Below are positions 44,230 through 53,253 of a stretch of 64,000 nucleotides of DNA, in pieces. Origin of the DNA: CAXQZM01 sp965229645 (GTDB lineage: Bacteria > Pseudomonadota > Alphaproteobacteria > UBA7985). A program made the position numbers and the translations under genes. The stretch spans positions 496,001-560,000 of the forward strand of contig OZ245893.1 in the NCBI GenBank assembly GCA_965229645.1, in the 5' to 3' direction. Position 1 is the stretch's first letter; every line of letters starts with the position of its first letter. The notes under the pieces were generated by a model that saw only the letters and a list, made by a program, of their open reading frames with translations, was not told the DNA's origin and made no database searches.

Positions 44230-45372
44230 GTGAACTCAACCCTGCGCTATGTCCTGGTGCGGCTCGGCCTGGTCCCGGTCACCCTGATCGCGATTTTCAC
44301 GGTCAATTTCGTTGTGGTCATGCTCATGCCAGGTGGCCCCGTCGATCAGTTGCTGTCGCGTCAACTGATCGGCAGCGACGCGGGGTCCTTAGCGGAACGG
44401 GCGATTCAGTTTGGTTCCCAAGGTGACGCAGGCGTCACAAGTCCCAGCCCGCAAGAGGGGGCGGGGGCAGGCGACGATCGGGCGCCGATTTCTCTGGAGG
44501 CGCGCCGGGTCGATGATATTCGCCGACAATTCGGTCTCGACCAGCCCCTGTGGCGTTCCTACGTACAAACGCTTTGGGCCTACGTGCGGTTCGACTTTGG
44601 CAACTCGCTGACCTACGGGCGGCCCGTCATGTCCCTGATCGGCGAACGAATCCCCGTCCTATTTGGCCTTGGGGTCGTGACCTTTGTGATCGGCACCTTC
44701 ATCACCTTTTTCTTCGGCATTACCAAAGCCTATCGGCAGAATACGCGCTACGATGCATGGACGACCACGGGCTTTATTGCCCTCGACGCGGTTCCCAACT
44801 TGGTTCTCGCCATCGGTCTCTTGACCCTGTTCGCTGCGGGCGGCGCGTATTTTCAACCCGAGGGGCTGATCCCGCGCGGCGGCATTGTTTCGGACAATTG
44901 GGCCGAGCTGGGTTGGTGGGGTAAGATCAAGGACTACCTCTGGCATCTCGCGGCCCCCGCCATCGTCCTGCTCGTGGGCTCCTACGCTGCGGGCACCAAT
45001 TTTCTGCGCAACGCCTACGCGGACCAACTCAGCCAGACCTACGTTATGACGGCGCGGGCCAAGGGCCTGTCAGAAAACCAGATCTTTTGGCGGCACGTCT
45101 TCCGCAACGGCGGCATTTTGATCATCCCGAGCATTCCCGCGACCCTGATCGGTCTTCTGTTCACGGGGTCGATCATTGTGGAGCGGATCTTCAACATCGA
45201 GGGGCTGGCGCTGCTCGGCCTCGACGCCTTGTCGGATCGGGACTTTAAGACCTTCCTAGCCACCACATGGGTCTTCTCGCTCTTGGGCTTGCTGCTGTCC
45301 ATCGTCGGGGACCTTATGTTGGTGGCCGTCGACCGACGCATCAGCTTTGGCAGGGCAGGGGCGCGCGCATGA
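44230..45372 (+). CDS. yejB: Peptide ABC transporter permease (YejB-like)
   Basis: 380 residues from GTG with a G-rich leader. LVRLGLVPVTLIAIFTVNFVVVMLMPGGP starts the first membrane helix; LDQPLWRSYVQTLWAYVRFDFGNSLTYGRPV is the conserved linker of DppB/YejB permeases; LRNAYADQLSQTYVMTARAKGLSENQIFWRHVFRN is the EAA coupling loop. 12 nt after yejA, and ATGA-overlapped with yejE. Confidence 0.92.
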   Translation: MNSTLRYVLVRLGLVPVTLIAIFTVNFVVVMLMPGGPVDQLLSRQLIGSDAGSLAERAIQFGSQGDAGVTSPSPQEGAGAGDDRAPISLEARRVDDIRRQFGLDQPLWRSYVQTLWAYVRFDFGNSLTYGRPVMSLIGERIPVLFGLGVVTFVIGTFITFFFGITKAYRQNTRYDAWTTTGFIALDAVPNLVLAIGLLTLFAAGGAYFQPEGLIPRGGIVSDNWAELGWWGKIKDYLWHLAAPAIVLLVGSYAAGTNFLRNAYADQLSQTYVMTARAKGLSENQIFWRHVFRNGGILIIPSIPATLIGLLFTGSIIVERIFNIEGLALLGLDALSDRDFKTFLATTWVFSLLGLLLSIVGDLMLVAVDRRISFGRAGARA

Positions 45373-46427
45373 GGGGGCTGTGGACATCGCCCATCGCCCA
45401 GCGGCGTTGGCGGGTGTTTCGCGACAATCGCCGCGCCTACGTGTCGCTCTATGCTTTGCTCGGCCTTGTGCTGGTTTCCCTGTGCGCGCCGCTAATCGCC
45501 AACGACAAGCCGCTCTTCATTCGCATGGGCGGTCAATCCTATTTTCCTTTGCTAAACGACTATAGCGGCCAGGATTTTGGGTTCTTGCTGCCAGGGCTCG
45601 ACTACAAGTCATCCAGTTTCCAATCTAAGCTCAAGACCGAAGAGGCGCTGGCGCTCTGGCCGCCGATCCCCTATCGCTTCGATACGATTGACAAGTCGCT
45701 GGGACGTGTGCCGAGCCCGCCCGACGCCAGTCATTGGCTCGGCACCGATGATACGGGCCGCGACGTGATAGCACGGTTTCTCTGGGGGCTGGGGGTGTCC
45801 TTCTTGTTTGGCGCGTGCTTCGTCACGCTAACCTCGATCATCGGCATCACGGCGGGGGCGGTGCAGGGGTACTACGGCGGGTGGGTCGATCTCACCTTTC
45901 AGCGCGTGCTCGAGGTCTATGGCGGCTTGCCCGCGCTCTATATTATTATCGCCTTGGTAATCATTTACGGGTCTTCCTTCGGGCTCATGCTAGGGATTTT
46001 GGTGTTTTTCGGCTGGACGGGGTTTGTCGGCGTTACGCGTGTGGAGTTTTTGCGCGCGCGCAATTTTGACTATGTGCGCGCCGCGCGGGCTTTGGGGGTC
46101 CGTGACGGCAAGATTATGCGCCGCCACATTTTGCCCAACGCCTTCATTGGCCCTATTTCTTCCTTGCCGTTTGTGTTCGCAGGCTCGGTGACGATTTTAA
46201 CGTCGCTCGACTACTTGGGCTTTGGGTTGCCCAAAACCTGGCCGTCCTTGGGGGAGATGGGCGCGCAGGCCAGCCGATACTACTACAATTGGTGGCAGGT
46301 CGTGGGCATTGTCGCGCCCTTGTCGCTCCTGACTTTGCTGATCGTCTTCGTCGGCGACGGGGTGCGCCAAGCCCTCGATCCGCGTGCGATCTTCCAGATC
46401 AAGACCCAGGTCAAGGCGGCGGCCTGA
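45369..46427 (+). CDS. yejE: Peptide ABC transporter permease (YejE-like)
   Basis: 352 residues; ATG overlaps the yejB stop (ATGA, 45369-45372). Characteristic YejE segments are SPIAQRRWRVFRDNRRAYVSLYALLGLVLVSLCAPLIANDKP, HWLGTDDTGRDVIARFLWG and the EAA loop EFLRARNFDYVRAARALGVRDGKIMRRHILPN. Inner-membrane partner of YejB. Confidence 0.92.
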   Translation: MRGLWTSPIAQRRWRVFRDNRRAYVSLYALLGLVLVSLCAPLIANDKPLFIRMGGQSYFPLLNDYSGQDFGFLLPGLDYKSSSFQSKLKTEEALALWPPIPYRFDTIDKSLGRVPSPPDASHWLGTDDTGRDVIARFLWGLGVSFLFGACFVTLTSIIGITAGAVQGYYGGWVDLTFQRVLEVYGGLPALYIIIALVIIYGSSFGLMLGILVFFGWTGFVGVTRVEFLRARNFDYVRAARALGVRDGKIMRRHILPNAFIGPISSLPFVFAGSVTILTSLDYLGFGLPKTWPSLGEMGAQASRYYYNWWQVVGIVAPLSLLTLLIVFVGDGVRQALDPRAIFQIKTQVKAAA

Positions 46428-46429
46428 TT

Positions 46430-48007
46430 ATGAGCCTGCTTCGGGTTCGCAACCTTTCGATCGACTACAAGACCCCAACGCAGGTGGTGCCGGCGGTTCG
46501 GGACGTGAGTTTTGAGGTCGCGTCGGGGCGCACCTTGTGCTTGATCGGGGAATCGGGATCGGGCAAATCAACGGCGGCCTTGTCGATCCCGCAGTTGCTG
46601 CCGTCGCCGCCCGCGGTTCTCAGCGCCGAAAGTTCCATCAAGCTCGACGGTCAAGAGCTGACAACCCTTACGAACCAGCAGCTACGTCGAGTACGCGGCG
46701 CGTCGATTGGGGTGATCTTTCAAGAACCCATGACCTCGCTGAACCCCTTGCAGCGGGCGGGCAAGCAAATTCTGGAGGCGCTCAAGGTGCATCAGCCGCA
46801 CCTGCGCCGCCGCGCGCGCATCGACAAGGTGCGGGGTTTGCTGGCGCAGGTCGGTTTGGAGGACCCGCGTATCCCCGATTCGTTTCCCCACCTGCTATCA
46901 GGCGGGCAGCGGCAGCGGGTTATGATCGCCATGGCGCTTGCCAATAATCCCGCGCTCCTGATCGCCGATGAGCCGACGACGGCGCTGGATTTAACGACGC
47001 AAGAGCAGGTTTTGGATCTGCTCAAGCGCTTGCAGGACGCGCGCAATTTGGCCATTTTGCTGGTGACCCACGACTTTGGGGTCGTGCGCTATATGGGCGG
47101 GGATGCGGTGGTGCTGCGCGACGGGCAGGGGGTCGAAGCAGGTCCCGTGACCCAAGTCCTATCGGCACCTGTCGCCGACTATACGCGCGCGCTCTTGTCT
47201 GCCGAACCAGGGGATCCGCCCCCTCGATCGACGTCGCCCGCCCCCCCCGTCTTGTCGGTGCAGGACCTGCAGGTTTCCTATCCTGGTACGCGCGGTCATG
47301 GGGACGTGGAGGCGGTGAAGCCGATCAGCTTTGACCTCGCCCCAGGGGAAACTTTGGGATTGGTCGGGGAGTCGGGGTCGGGCAAGTCATCGCTTGCGCT
47401 GGCGGTTCTGCAACTCCTGCCCCACGGCGGGCAAACGCGTTTGGCGGGGCAGGTCTTGGAAACACTGAAGGATCGCGAGTTGCGCGCGCGCCGCGCCGAT
47501 GTGCAAATTGTATTTCAAGATCCCTTTTCCAGTCTGTCCCCGCGCCTAAGCGCCGCCGAAATCGTTGCCGAAGGGTTGGAAGTGCATCAGCCCGATTTGT
47601 CGGCGGCGGATCGCGATGCCCGCGTCGAAGACATGCTGGAACAGGTGCAGCTGGATCCCCGCGACAAGTACCGATACCCGCATGAGTTTTCGGGCGGTCA
47701 GCGCCAGCGCCTCGCTTTGGCGCGGGCCTTGATCCTGGCCCCGAAAGTCGTGATTTTGGACGAGCCGACGTCAGCCCTCGACCGCGCGGTCCGCGCCGAG
47801 TTCTTGACGCTGCTGCGTACCTTGCAAACGTCAAAAGGTCTGGCCTACCTGTTCATCAGTCACGACCTGGCGGTGGTTCGATCCCTCGCGCATCATCTGA
47901 TCGTGATGGCGCAGGGGCGGGTGATGGAACAGGGCCCAAGTGCGGATCTATTCGCAAACCCTAACCACCCCTATACCCAAAACCTGTTCAAGGCCTTGCT
48001 AACTTGA
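46430..48007 (+). CDS. yejF: Dual-domain peptide ABC transporter ATPase (YejF-like)
   Basis: 525 residues with two ABC cassettes. The first has Walker A GESGSGKST (39-47), signature LLSGGQRQRVMIAMAL and Walker B LLIADEPTTALD; the second has GESGSGKSS, FSGGQRQRLALARAL and VVILDEPTSALD. Both H-loops are present (LLVTHDFGVVRYMG; LFISHDLAVVRSLA). Two nt after yejE. Its last 20 bp overlap the convergent second mttB gene. Confidence 0.93.
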   Translation: MSLLRVRNLSIDYKTPTQVVPAVRDVSFEVASGRTLCLIGESGSGKSTAALSIPQLLPSPPAVLSAESSIKLDGQELTTLTNQQLRRVRGASIGVIFQEPMTSLNPLQRAGKQILEALKVHQPHLRRRARIDKVRGLLAQVGLEDPRIPDSFPHLLSGGQRQRVMIAMALANNPALLIADEPTTALDLTTQEQVLDLLKRLQDARNLAILLVTHDFGVVRYMGGDAVVLRDGQGVEAGPVTQVLSAPVADYTRALLSAEPGDPPPRSTSPAPPVLSVQDLQVSYPGTRGHGDVEAVKPISFDLAPGETLGLVGESGSGKSSLALAVLQLLPHGGQTRLAGQVLETLKDRELRARRADVQIVFQDPFSSLSPRLSAAEIVAEGLEVHQPDLSAADRDARVEDMLEQVQLDPRDKYRYPHEFSGGQRQRLALARALILAPKVVILDEPTSALDRAVRAEFLTLLRTLQTSKGLAYLFISHDLAVVRSLAHHLIVMAQGRVMEQGPSADLFANPNHPYTQNLFKALLT

Positions 48008-49508
48008 TCGGAAATTTGGCGCGGATCTGCTGGTCGCGCGCGGGATCGATGTAGGTGGGGCGATGGTTTGCGAAGATGTCGCGCACGCGCGCCTTGGCGA
48101 TGCCCCAGGCGTCGGGCGCGCCCATCTCATTCCATAGATTGGGGGCCGAGCGGTCGGCGAGGCTGGGGTAGTAGTAGTCGCGTTCCATGGCCGCCATGGT
48201 ATGCGCCCCGCCCAAGAAGTGACCTTCGCCAAATACCGCCGCCTTGATCGCCTCAAACGCCAGCGTTTCTTCGCGCACTTCCACGCCGCGAATGGCGCGG
48301 GTGGCATGGGCCAGCATCTCATTGTCGAGGACCATGGCCTCAAACGAGACCCCGAGTAGGCTCGCCATCATGCCCGCGCTCTCATAAATCATATTGGCCC
48401 CCGCCAAGCCCGTGAGGGCGGAGGTCAGGGCTTTCTCTGCGCCCATTTGCGCATCGACTGCTTTGGCGTCGGCCATGCTCGCCGCAACGCCCGAGGGCAG
48501 GCCAAGGGCGTTGGACACTTGCGCGGAGGCGGCGTTCATGAGGGCAATTTCGCCGCCCGACCCGCAAAAGGCGCCAGAACGCAGGTCGATCACAAAGGGC
48601 CAGTTGGAAAAGATCATCGGGTGCCCAGGGGCGAACAGTTGGACCATGGCGAGCGCTGCTAGAGTTTCCGCTGTCCCCGCCACCACCATGCCGGCGACGG
48701 TGGCGGGCGCCGTCGCGCCCGACTGCGCGGCGATAATGGCGTTGATCGGCATTCCCACCTCAATCGCCGCGAGCGCGACGTCAAAGGCGTCTTCGCCGTA
48801 CTTCAGCGGCGAGATGATCGGGGAGATGTGGACATTGCAAAATGGCCGTTCGCGAAACCGCCCAGGGCCTCCCAACACGAGATCAAACATGTCCACCACA
48901 GGTTGAACATACGACCCGAGAAAGAAGGAGGTGCCGACGGGCTTTTCGGTGCCCGCGAGCAGGGCGTAGGCCGTATTGATGTCGAGGTCGTAATTGTCGG
49001 GCAAGTCCGTCGCGACGCAGATGCGGGTAAAGACGCTGATCTGGTCCATCTTGTCTGCGAGGCGGGTGAAGTCGTAGAGGTCTTGCAAGGTCGAGGCACG
49101 ATAGAGTCCTGTGTCCATATCCAGGGTTTGCACGCCCGCCCCGCCCGTGCAGTAATAGGTGCCCGTGCCGACCTGAATATCAAACTTGGGATTGCGTCCG
49201 TGGAAGGTATAGGTGCTGGGTGTGCCCGCGACGAGGGCTTCCAGCATGGCTCGGGGAAAGCACAGCCGCCCAGCCTTCAGGAACGCGCCGTGCCTGAGGG
49301 CTTGGTCTTGTAGGCGTGCGGGCACCTGGCCCATGCCGATCTCTGCTAGCACGCGGTAGGCTTCGTCGATGATGCGCACGACCTCTTCGTCGCTCAGGGG
49401 CCGATACTGCCCGCCCACTTGCCCTGGGGGAACGGGATTTATGTCCTGCTCAACGGCCCGTCGCGCCGCGACACGGCCCGCACGGCCGCCAGTAGATCGT
49501 CTTGACAT
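47988..49508 (-). CDS. Trimethylamine methyltransferase (MttB) family protein, second copy
   Basis: 506 residues, no in-frame TAG, so again a pyrrolysine-free MttB homologue. EEVVRIIDEAYRVLAEIGMG, FHGRNPKFDIQVGTGTYYCTGG, VQPVVDMFDLVLGG and AIIAAQSGATAPATVAGM are family segments. It is only distantly similar to the copy at 4826-6334 and stands alone rather than with DMGDH-like genes, so its substrate may differ. Repeat material lies from 16 nt upstream of the start with no good Shine-Dalgarno. The 3' end overlaps yejF by 20 bp, tail to tail. Confidence 0.86.
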   Translation of the reverse strand: MSRRSTGGRAGRVAARRAVEQDINPVPPGQVGGQYRPLSDEEVVRIIDEAYRVLAEIGMGQVPARLQDQALRHGAFLKAGRLCFPRAMLEALVAGTPSTYTFHGRNPKFDIQVGTGTYYCTGGAGVQTLDMDTGLYRASTLQDLYDFTRLADKMDQISVFTRICVATDLPDNYDLDINTAYALLAGTEKPVGTSFFLGSYVQPVVDMFDLVLGGPGRFRERPFCNVHISPIISPLKYGEDAFDVALAAIEVGMPINAIIAAQSGATAPATVAGMVVAGTAETLAALAMVQLFAPGHPMIFSNWPFVIDLRSGAFCGSGGEIALMNAASAQVSNALGLPSGVAASMADAKAVDAQMGAEKALTSALTGLAGANMIYESAGMMASLLGVSFEAMVLDNEMLAHATRAIRGVEVREETLAFEAIKAAVFGEGHFLGGAHTMAAMERDYYYPSLADRSAPNLWNEMGAPDAWGIAKARVRDIFANHRPTYIDPARDQQIRAKFPIKLARP

Positions 49509-49524
49509 GGGCGCGACTTATAGC

Positions 49525-49567
49525 AACGGCCAAAAAAGTTGACCCTTTTTTGGCCGTTTTTGTGTCT
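49525..49567 (+). repeat. Fragment of the MITE-like element (left hairpin only)
   Basis: Hairpin with arms AACGGCCAAAAAAG/CTTTTTTGGCCGTT followed by TTTTGTGTCT, matching the left end of plus-strand copies; it then breaks off and copy D follows in the opposite orientation. It lies between copy D and the start of the second mttB. Confidence 0.8.
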
Positions 49568-49573
49568 TGTTTA

Positions 49574-49769
49574 ATACCAGCGGCGACTGAAAATGACTCT
49601 TATGTTCGCTGGTATAAGGGCCGCGACTGCGGCCCCCGTAGCGGCCCCGAGAATAGCGCGAAAGCGCCTCGGGGTAAAGCGAAGGCCCCGTCGGAGGCGA
49701 AACGCGAAGCGTTTCTGCCGTGAGACATAAAACGGGCAAAAAAGTGTCAACTTTTTTGCCCGCTGGTAT
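49574..49769 (-). repeat. MITE-like palindromic element, copy D (short form)
   Basis: 196 bp. Outer hairpin here is CGGGCAAAAAAG/CTTTTTTGCCCG, where both arms differ from the usual ACGGCC/GGCCGT in matching ways, so pairing is preserved. The opposite end has ATACCAGCG/CGCTGGTAT arms. Confidence 0.9.
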
Positions 49770-49825
49770 AAGGGGATACGAGCCTTTTCTTACCCCGTGC
49801 GTGATCATGTGCGGTGAGGTTGAAG

Positions 49826-49859
49826 CGTCGATTTTGGGGTGGCCACCCCAAAATCGACG
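49826..49859. repeat. Perfect 34-bp palindrome
   Basis: Half site CGTCGATTTTGGGGTGG followed directly by its exact reverse complement, no spacer. It lies in the 290-bp gene-free stretch (49770-50059) between repeat copy D and the sulfurtransferase gene. No other feature is recognisable in that stretch. It could be a protein-binding site, a cruciform, or the scar of an inverted duplication. Confidence 0.9.
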
Positions 49860-50059
49860 GCGGGGCTGGATCAAGTGTGTCTAGGCGCTGCGTTGCAGGC
49901 ACCGTTCGTGAGTTTGATCACCCCGTCTTTCCTCCAAGTGGCCTGAATGGATACTAAGAAGCCACCTGAGCGTCCCGTATGACAAGAAACGGAACGGAAA
50001 GACATCCTTCCTTACCATCGGAATTGGTGTTTCAAAAGCCCCATTTGAAATTTTTTGTG

Positions 50060-50911
50060 TCAAATAGCCAAAACTGGCGCTGGCCCTGTTGCTATGGGTG
50101 TCATGGCGGCGGGGTCGCCCCATTGGGCCCAGGACCCGTCGAAGACGCGCACGCTTGCCGCGCCGCGACGTTCGAGGGCAAGGGCCAAGCCCGCGGCGGT
50201 AATGCCAGAACCACAAGTGGTGATGAGGGGGCGACGCAGATCAACGCCGCCTAGGTCAAAGGTTTGGCTGAATCGACCTTCCTCCACGACCGCATTGTAC
50301 GGTAAGTTGAGCGATCCAGGGATGTGGCCGCCGCGCAGCCCTGGCCGAGGTTCGGGGTCCATACCCTGAAAACGGCCTGGCGGTCGGGCGTCAACGATTT
50401 GGAGGTTGGGGTCGAGGGACAGATGTTCAACGATTGAGGACATGGGGCAAACGTCGCGGAGGGGTTTGGGCAAGGGGGTCGCCGTCTTGGGTGGGGCAGG
50501 CGCGACGACCTGGGTCCCAGGTACGGTCGCCAATCCCGCCGCTTCCCAGGCAGGCAACCCCCCTGCGAGCAAGTAGATCGGGTCTTCAACGCCGCGCTTA
50601 CTCAGCTCCCAGGCTAGGCGCGGCGCGGAAAAGAGACCGAGTTGATCGTAAACGCAAATCGGTTGGCCGCGTTCCCACCCCGTACCCGCCCAAAAGTGCG
50701 CGAAAACGTGATCTGGCGCGAACATGTGCGGCAGGGTTGAATGCGGATCGGCGCAGGCGTTGATGTCCCAGAATTTGGCCCCTGGAATGGCCCCGTGCGC
50801 GAACTGTCGGCGTGCCTTCGCCGTGCCGCCGTCCAGGTAGTAGGACGCATCAAGAATCAAGCAGGCGTCGAGGGCGGCGAGGTCAGGGGGGGTCAGAAAT
50901 TCTATAGCCAT
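50060..50911 (-). CDS. Sulfurtransferase (3-mercaptopyruvate sulfurtransferase type)
   Basis: 283 residues, two rhodanese domains. The inactive first domain ends near residue 130 (YLLAGGLPAWEAAGL). The second has QIVDARPPGRFQGMDPEPRPGLRGGHIPGSLNLPY and the active loop CGSGITA with Cys233. CGSG(I/V)TA is the mercaptopyruvate-type loop rather than the CRKGVTA-like loop of thiosulfate sulfurtransferase. It overlaps the end of cysK by 10 nt on the same strand, linking it to cysteine metabolism. Confidence 0.9.
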   Translation of the reverse strand: MAIEFLTPPDLAALDACLILDASYYLDGGTAKARRQFAHGAIPGAKFWDINACADPHSTLPHMFAPDHVFAHFWAGTGWERGQPICVYDQLGLFSAPRLAWELSKRGVEDPIYLLAGGLPAWEAAGLATVPGTQVVAPAPPKTATPLPKPLRDVCPMSSIVEHLSLDPNLQIVDARPPGRFQGMDPEPRPGLRGGHIPGSLNLPYNAVVEEGRFSQTFDLGGVDLRRPLITTCGSGITAAGLALALERRGAASVRVFDGSWAQWGDPAAMTPIATGPAPVLAI

Positions 50912-51897
50912 GGCGGGATCGGCAGCCCTTTGCTTTCGAGGAAGGCCCTATTGAAAAGTTTGGACGCGTAGCGCGCGCCGTGGTCGCAGAGGATGGTCAC
51001 AATTGTGTGGCCAGGCCCCAGGGCGCGCGCCACGGCGATTGCGCCCGCCACGTTGAGCGCGCCCGACCCGCCCAGGCAAAGCCCCTCCTGCGTCAGCAGG
51101 TCGATCAAGACCTGCATCATGGTTGTGTCGGGCAAATTGAAGGCGAGGTCGGGGCGAAACCCCTCCAGATTCGCGGTGATGCGCCCCTGGCCGATGCCTT
51201 CGGTGATCGAGGACTTGCCGTTGGTCTTGAGCGTACCTTCGCTATAGTACCCATAGAGGGCCGCCCCGTCGGGATCGACGAGGCCGACGCGGACCCCGCG
51301 TTCTTGCAAAAAACTGCCCGCGCCTGCGAGGGTTCCCCCTGAGCCGACAGCGCAGATAAACCCATCGACGCGTCCCTCGGTCGCCGCCCAGATTTCGGGG
51401 CCCGTCGTGCTGTAGTGCGCGTCGCGATTATCCCGATTGTCGAATTGATTGGCCCAAAACGCCGTGCCAGGGGCGGCTGCATTCATGTCCTCGGCCAAGC
51501 GCCGACTGGCATGGACATAGTTGCCAGGGTCTTTGAACGGGACGGCGGGAACTTCGATCAATTCGCCGCCGTAGAGGCGAACCGCGTTCTTTTTTTCCGC
51601 GCTTTGGGTCTCGGGGATCACAATTTTGCACTTATAGCCACGGGCACAGGCCACCATGGCCAGGGCGATGCCCGTGTTTCCCGCCGTGCCCTCGACGAGG
51701 GTCGCACCAGGTCGCAAGTCCCCGCGCGCCTCCGCACCCTCGACGATCGCCAGGGCGGCGCGGTCCTTCACGCTGCCGCCAGGGTTCATCATTTCGGCCT
51801 TGCCAAGGATGGTGCAGCCCGTTTGCGCGCTGGGGCCTTCCAACTTGATCAGGGGCGTTTGACCAATGGCGGCGAGGGTATTGCGTCTAAACTTCAT
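50902..51897 (-). CDS. cysK: Cysteine synthase A
   Basis: 331 residues from ATG 51897. PLP lysine in NPGGSVKDRAAL (Lys44), substrate loop EGTAGNTGIALAM, phosphate-binding VGSGGTLAG, and SGALNVAGAIAVA near the C-terminus. Makes cysteine from O-acetylserine and sulfide. The frame is open upstream into repeat copy E (20 more codons); the first 20 residues of that longer version are repeat-encoded and excluded. The repeat's hairpin begins about 10 nt before the start, and only a weak CAAGA Shine-Dalgarno is visible. Followed by the sulfurtransferase (10-nt overlap). Confidence 0.92.
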   Translation of the reverse strand: MKFRRNTLAAIGQTPLIKLEGPSAQTGCTILGKAEMMNPGGSVKDRAALAIVEGAEARGDLRPGATLVEGTAGNTGIALAMVACARGYKCKIVIPETQSAEKKNAVRLYGGELIEVPAVPFKDPGNYVHASRRLAEDMNAAAPGTAFWANQFDNRDNRDAHYSTTGPEIWAATEGRVDGFICAVGSGGTLAGAGSFLQERGVRVGLVDPDGAALYGYYSEGTLKTNGKSSITEGIGQGRITANLEGFRPDLAFNLPDTTMMQVLIDLLTQEGLCLGGSGALNVAGAIAVARALGPGHTIVTILCDHGARYASKLFNRAFLESKGLPIPPWL

Positions 51898-51906
51898 ATC
51901 TTGCTT

Positions 51907-52155
51907 ATACAAACGGCCAAAAAAGTTGACACTTTTTTTGGCCGTTTTGTGTCTCACGGCAGAAACGCTTCGCGTTTCGGCTTTTTTGGGTTGCGGTCTC
52001 TACTCGCTCGCTCCGCTTACTCAGCCCGACCGCAGGACGGGGCCTTCGCTTATACCCCGAGGCGCTTTCTTAGCTTGTCTCGGGGCCGCTGCGGGGGCCG
52101 CAGTCGCGGCCCTTATATCAGCGACATAGGAGTCATTCTGGGTCGCCGCTGGTAT
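51907..52155 (+). repeat. MITE-like palindromic element, copy E (long form)
   Basis: 249 bp filling almost the whole gap between hemH (whose TAA abuts the right end) and cysK (start 10 nt from the left end). Left hairpin arms AACGGCCAAAAAAG/CTTTTTTTGGCCGTT; right hairpin degenerate (ATCAGCG/CGCTGGTAT with a bulge). Confidence 0.9.
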
Positions 52156-53168
52156 TATAGCCACCCAGCGAGGTTGCGACGAACCAAAGTTTCAATCAGG
52201 TCGATGGCGGCATCGCTGGCGTTGAGGCAGGACAGGGCGGCAAAATGCGTGCCGCCGTTGGCGTGCCATTCTTCGGCGAGGCCAATCCCCACCTCCTCCA
52301 GCGTTTCCAAACAATCGACCGAAAACCCGGGCATGGTGACGGCGACCCTTCGCATCCCCGCCTTGGCATGCGCCGCAAGGGTTTTGTCGGTATAGGGCTG
52401 GAGCCATTCGGCGGGGCCGAAGCGCGATTGAAACGTCACCTCAAGCGGCGGCGCGTCTTTGGGCAATCGCTCGGCCAGCAAACGGGTCGTCTTATGGCAC
52501 AGGCAATGGTAGGGGTCGCCTTTGATCAGGTAGGATTTGGGCACGCCGTGGTAGGAGGTGATGAGGCGTTCGGGGTCAAAGTCCAAGCCCTCAAGTTGCC
52601 GCAAGGTGTCGCTTGCGAGAGCGTCGATATAGGCGGGATCGTCGTGATAGGCGGGCAGAGTGCGCACGGCAGGCTGCCAGCGCAAGGCCATGAGGCAGCG
52701 GAATACTTGGTCGTAGGCGGTGGCGGTCGTTGAGGCCGCGTATTGCGGGTAGAGGGCGGCGCACAAAATTTGTTGGCACCCCGCCGCAACCAAGTGCTGC
52801 ACCGCGCTGCGGGTCGAGGGGTTGCCGTAGCGCATCCCGACGGCGACTTCGACCTCGGGCAGGCGCATGCGCAAGGCCTCGGCTTGATCGAGGCTAATCA
52901 GGCGCAAGGGACTGTCGCCGCGCTGGCGATCCCAAATCTCGGCGTAGGCACGGCCTGACTTGCGTGGACGAAAGGTCAGGATCGGACCGTAGAGGATGGG
53001 CAGCCACAGGGCGCGCGGCAGGTCGATCACGCGCCGATCGGACAAAAATTCCCGAAGATAGCGCCACATGGCCGCAAATCCCGTGCCGTCGGGGGTGCCA
53101 AGATTGAGCAGCAAGACCCCCGTCTTGGGCGCTTTGACAGGGGGATGGTCAGCGGGCAAGCGTGGCAT
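52155..53168 (-). CDS. hemH: Ferrochelatase
   Basis: 337 residues. VLLLNLGTPDG at the N-terminus, VGMRYGNPS, LYPQYAASTT, the catalytic-His segment SYHGVPKSYLIKGDPYHCLC, and TFQSRFGPAEWLQPYTD are diagnostic. Inserts Fe(II) into protoporphyrin IX at the inner membrane. The C-terminus ends in LAGWL with the TAA touching the end of repeat copy E, so the last residues may have been trimmed by the insertion. Confidence 0.94.
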   Translation of the reverse strand: MPRLPADHPPVKAPKTGVLLLNLGTPDGTGFAAMWRYLREFLSDRRVIDLPRALWLPILYGPILTFRPRKSGRAYAEIWDRQRGDSPLRLISLDQAEALRMRLPEVEVAVGMRYGNPSTRSAVQHLVAAGCQQILCAALYPQYAASTTATAYDQVFRCLMALRWQPAVRTLPAYHDDPAYIDALASDTLRQLEGLDFDPERLITSYHGVPKSYLIKGDPYHCLCHKTTRLLAERLPKDAPPLEVTFQSRFGPAEWLQPYTDKTLAAHAKAGMRRVAVTMPGFSVDCLETLEEVGIGLAEEWHANGGTHFAALSCLNASDAAIDLIETLVRRNLAGWL

Positions 53169-53253
53169 GGGCCCTAACTAGCGTCGCCCGAACGGATAGC
53201 AAGACGCCACCAATTTGTTGCGGATGCGCGGCCGAGAGTTTAGGTCAGGCCGA

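Noticed and set aside
17787..49890. Shared string gtgtctaggcgct at about 17787 and 49878
   Set aside because: Thirteen matching bases are expected by chance in a 64-kb window.
50902..51957. Longer cysK starting in repeat copy E
   Set aside because: The first 20 codons are repeat sequence and family similarity begins at MKFRRNTLAAIG.
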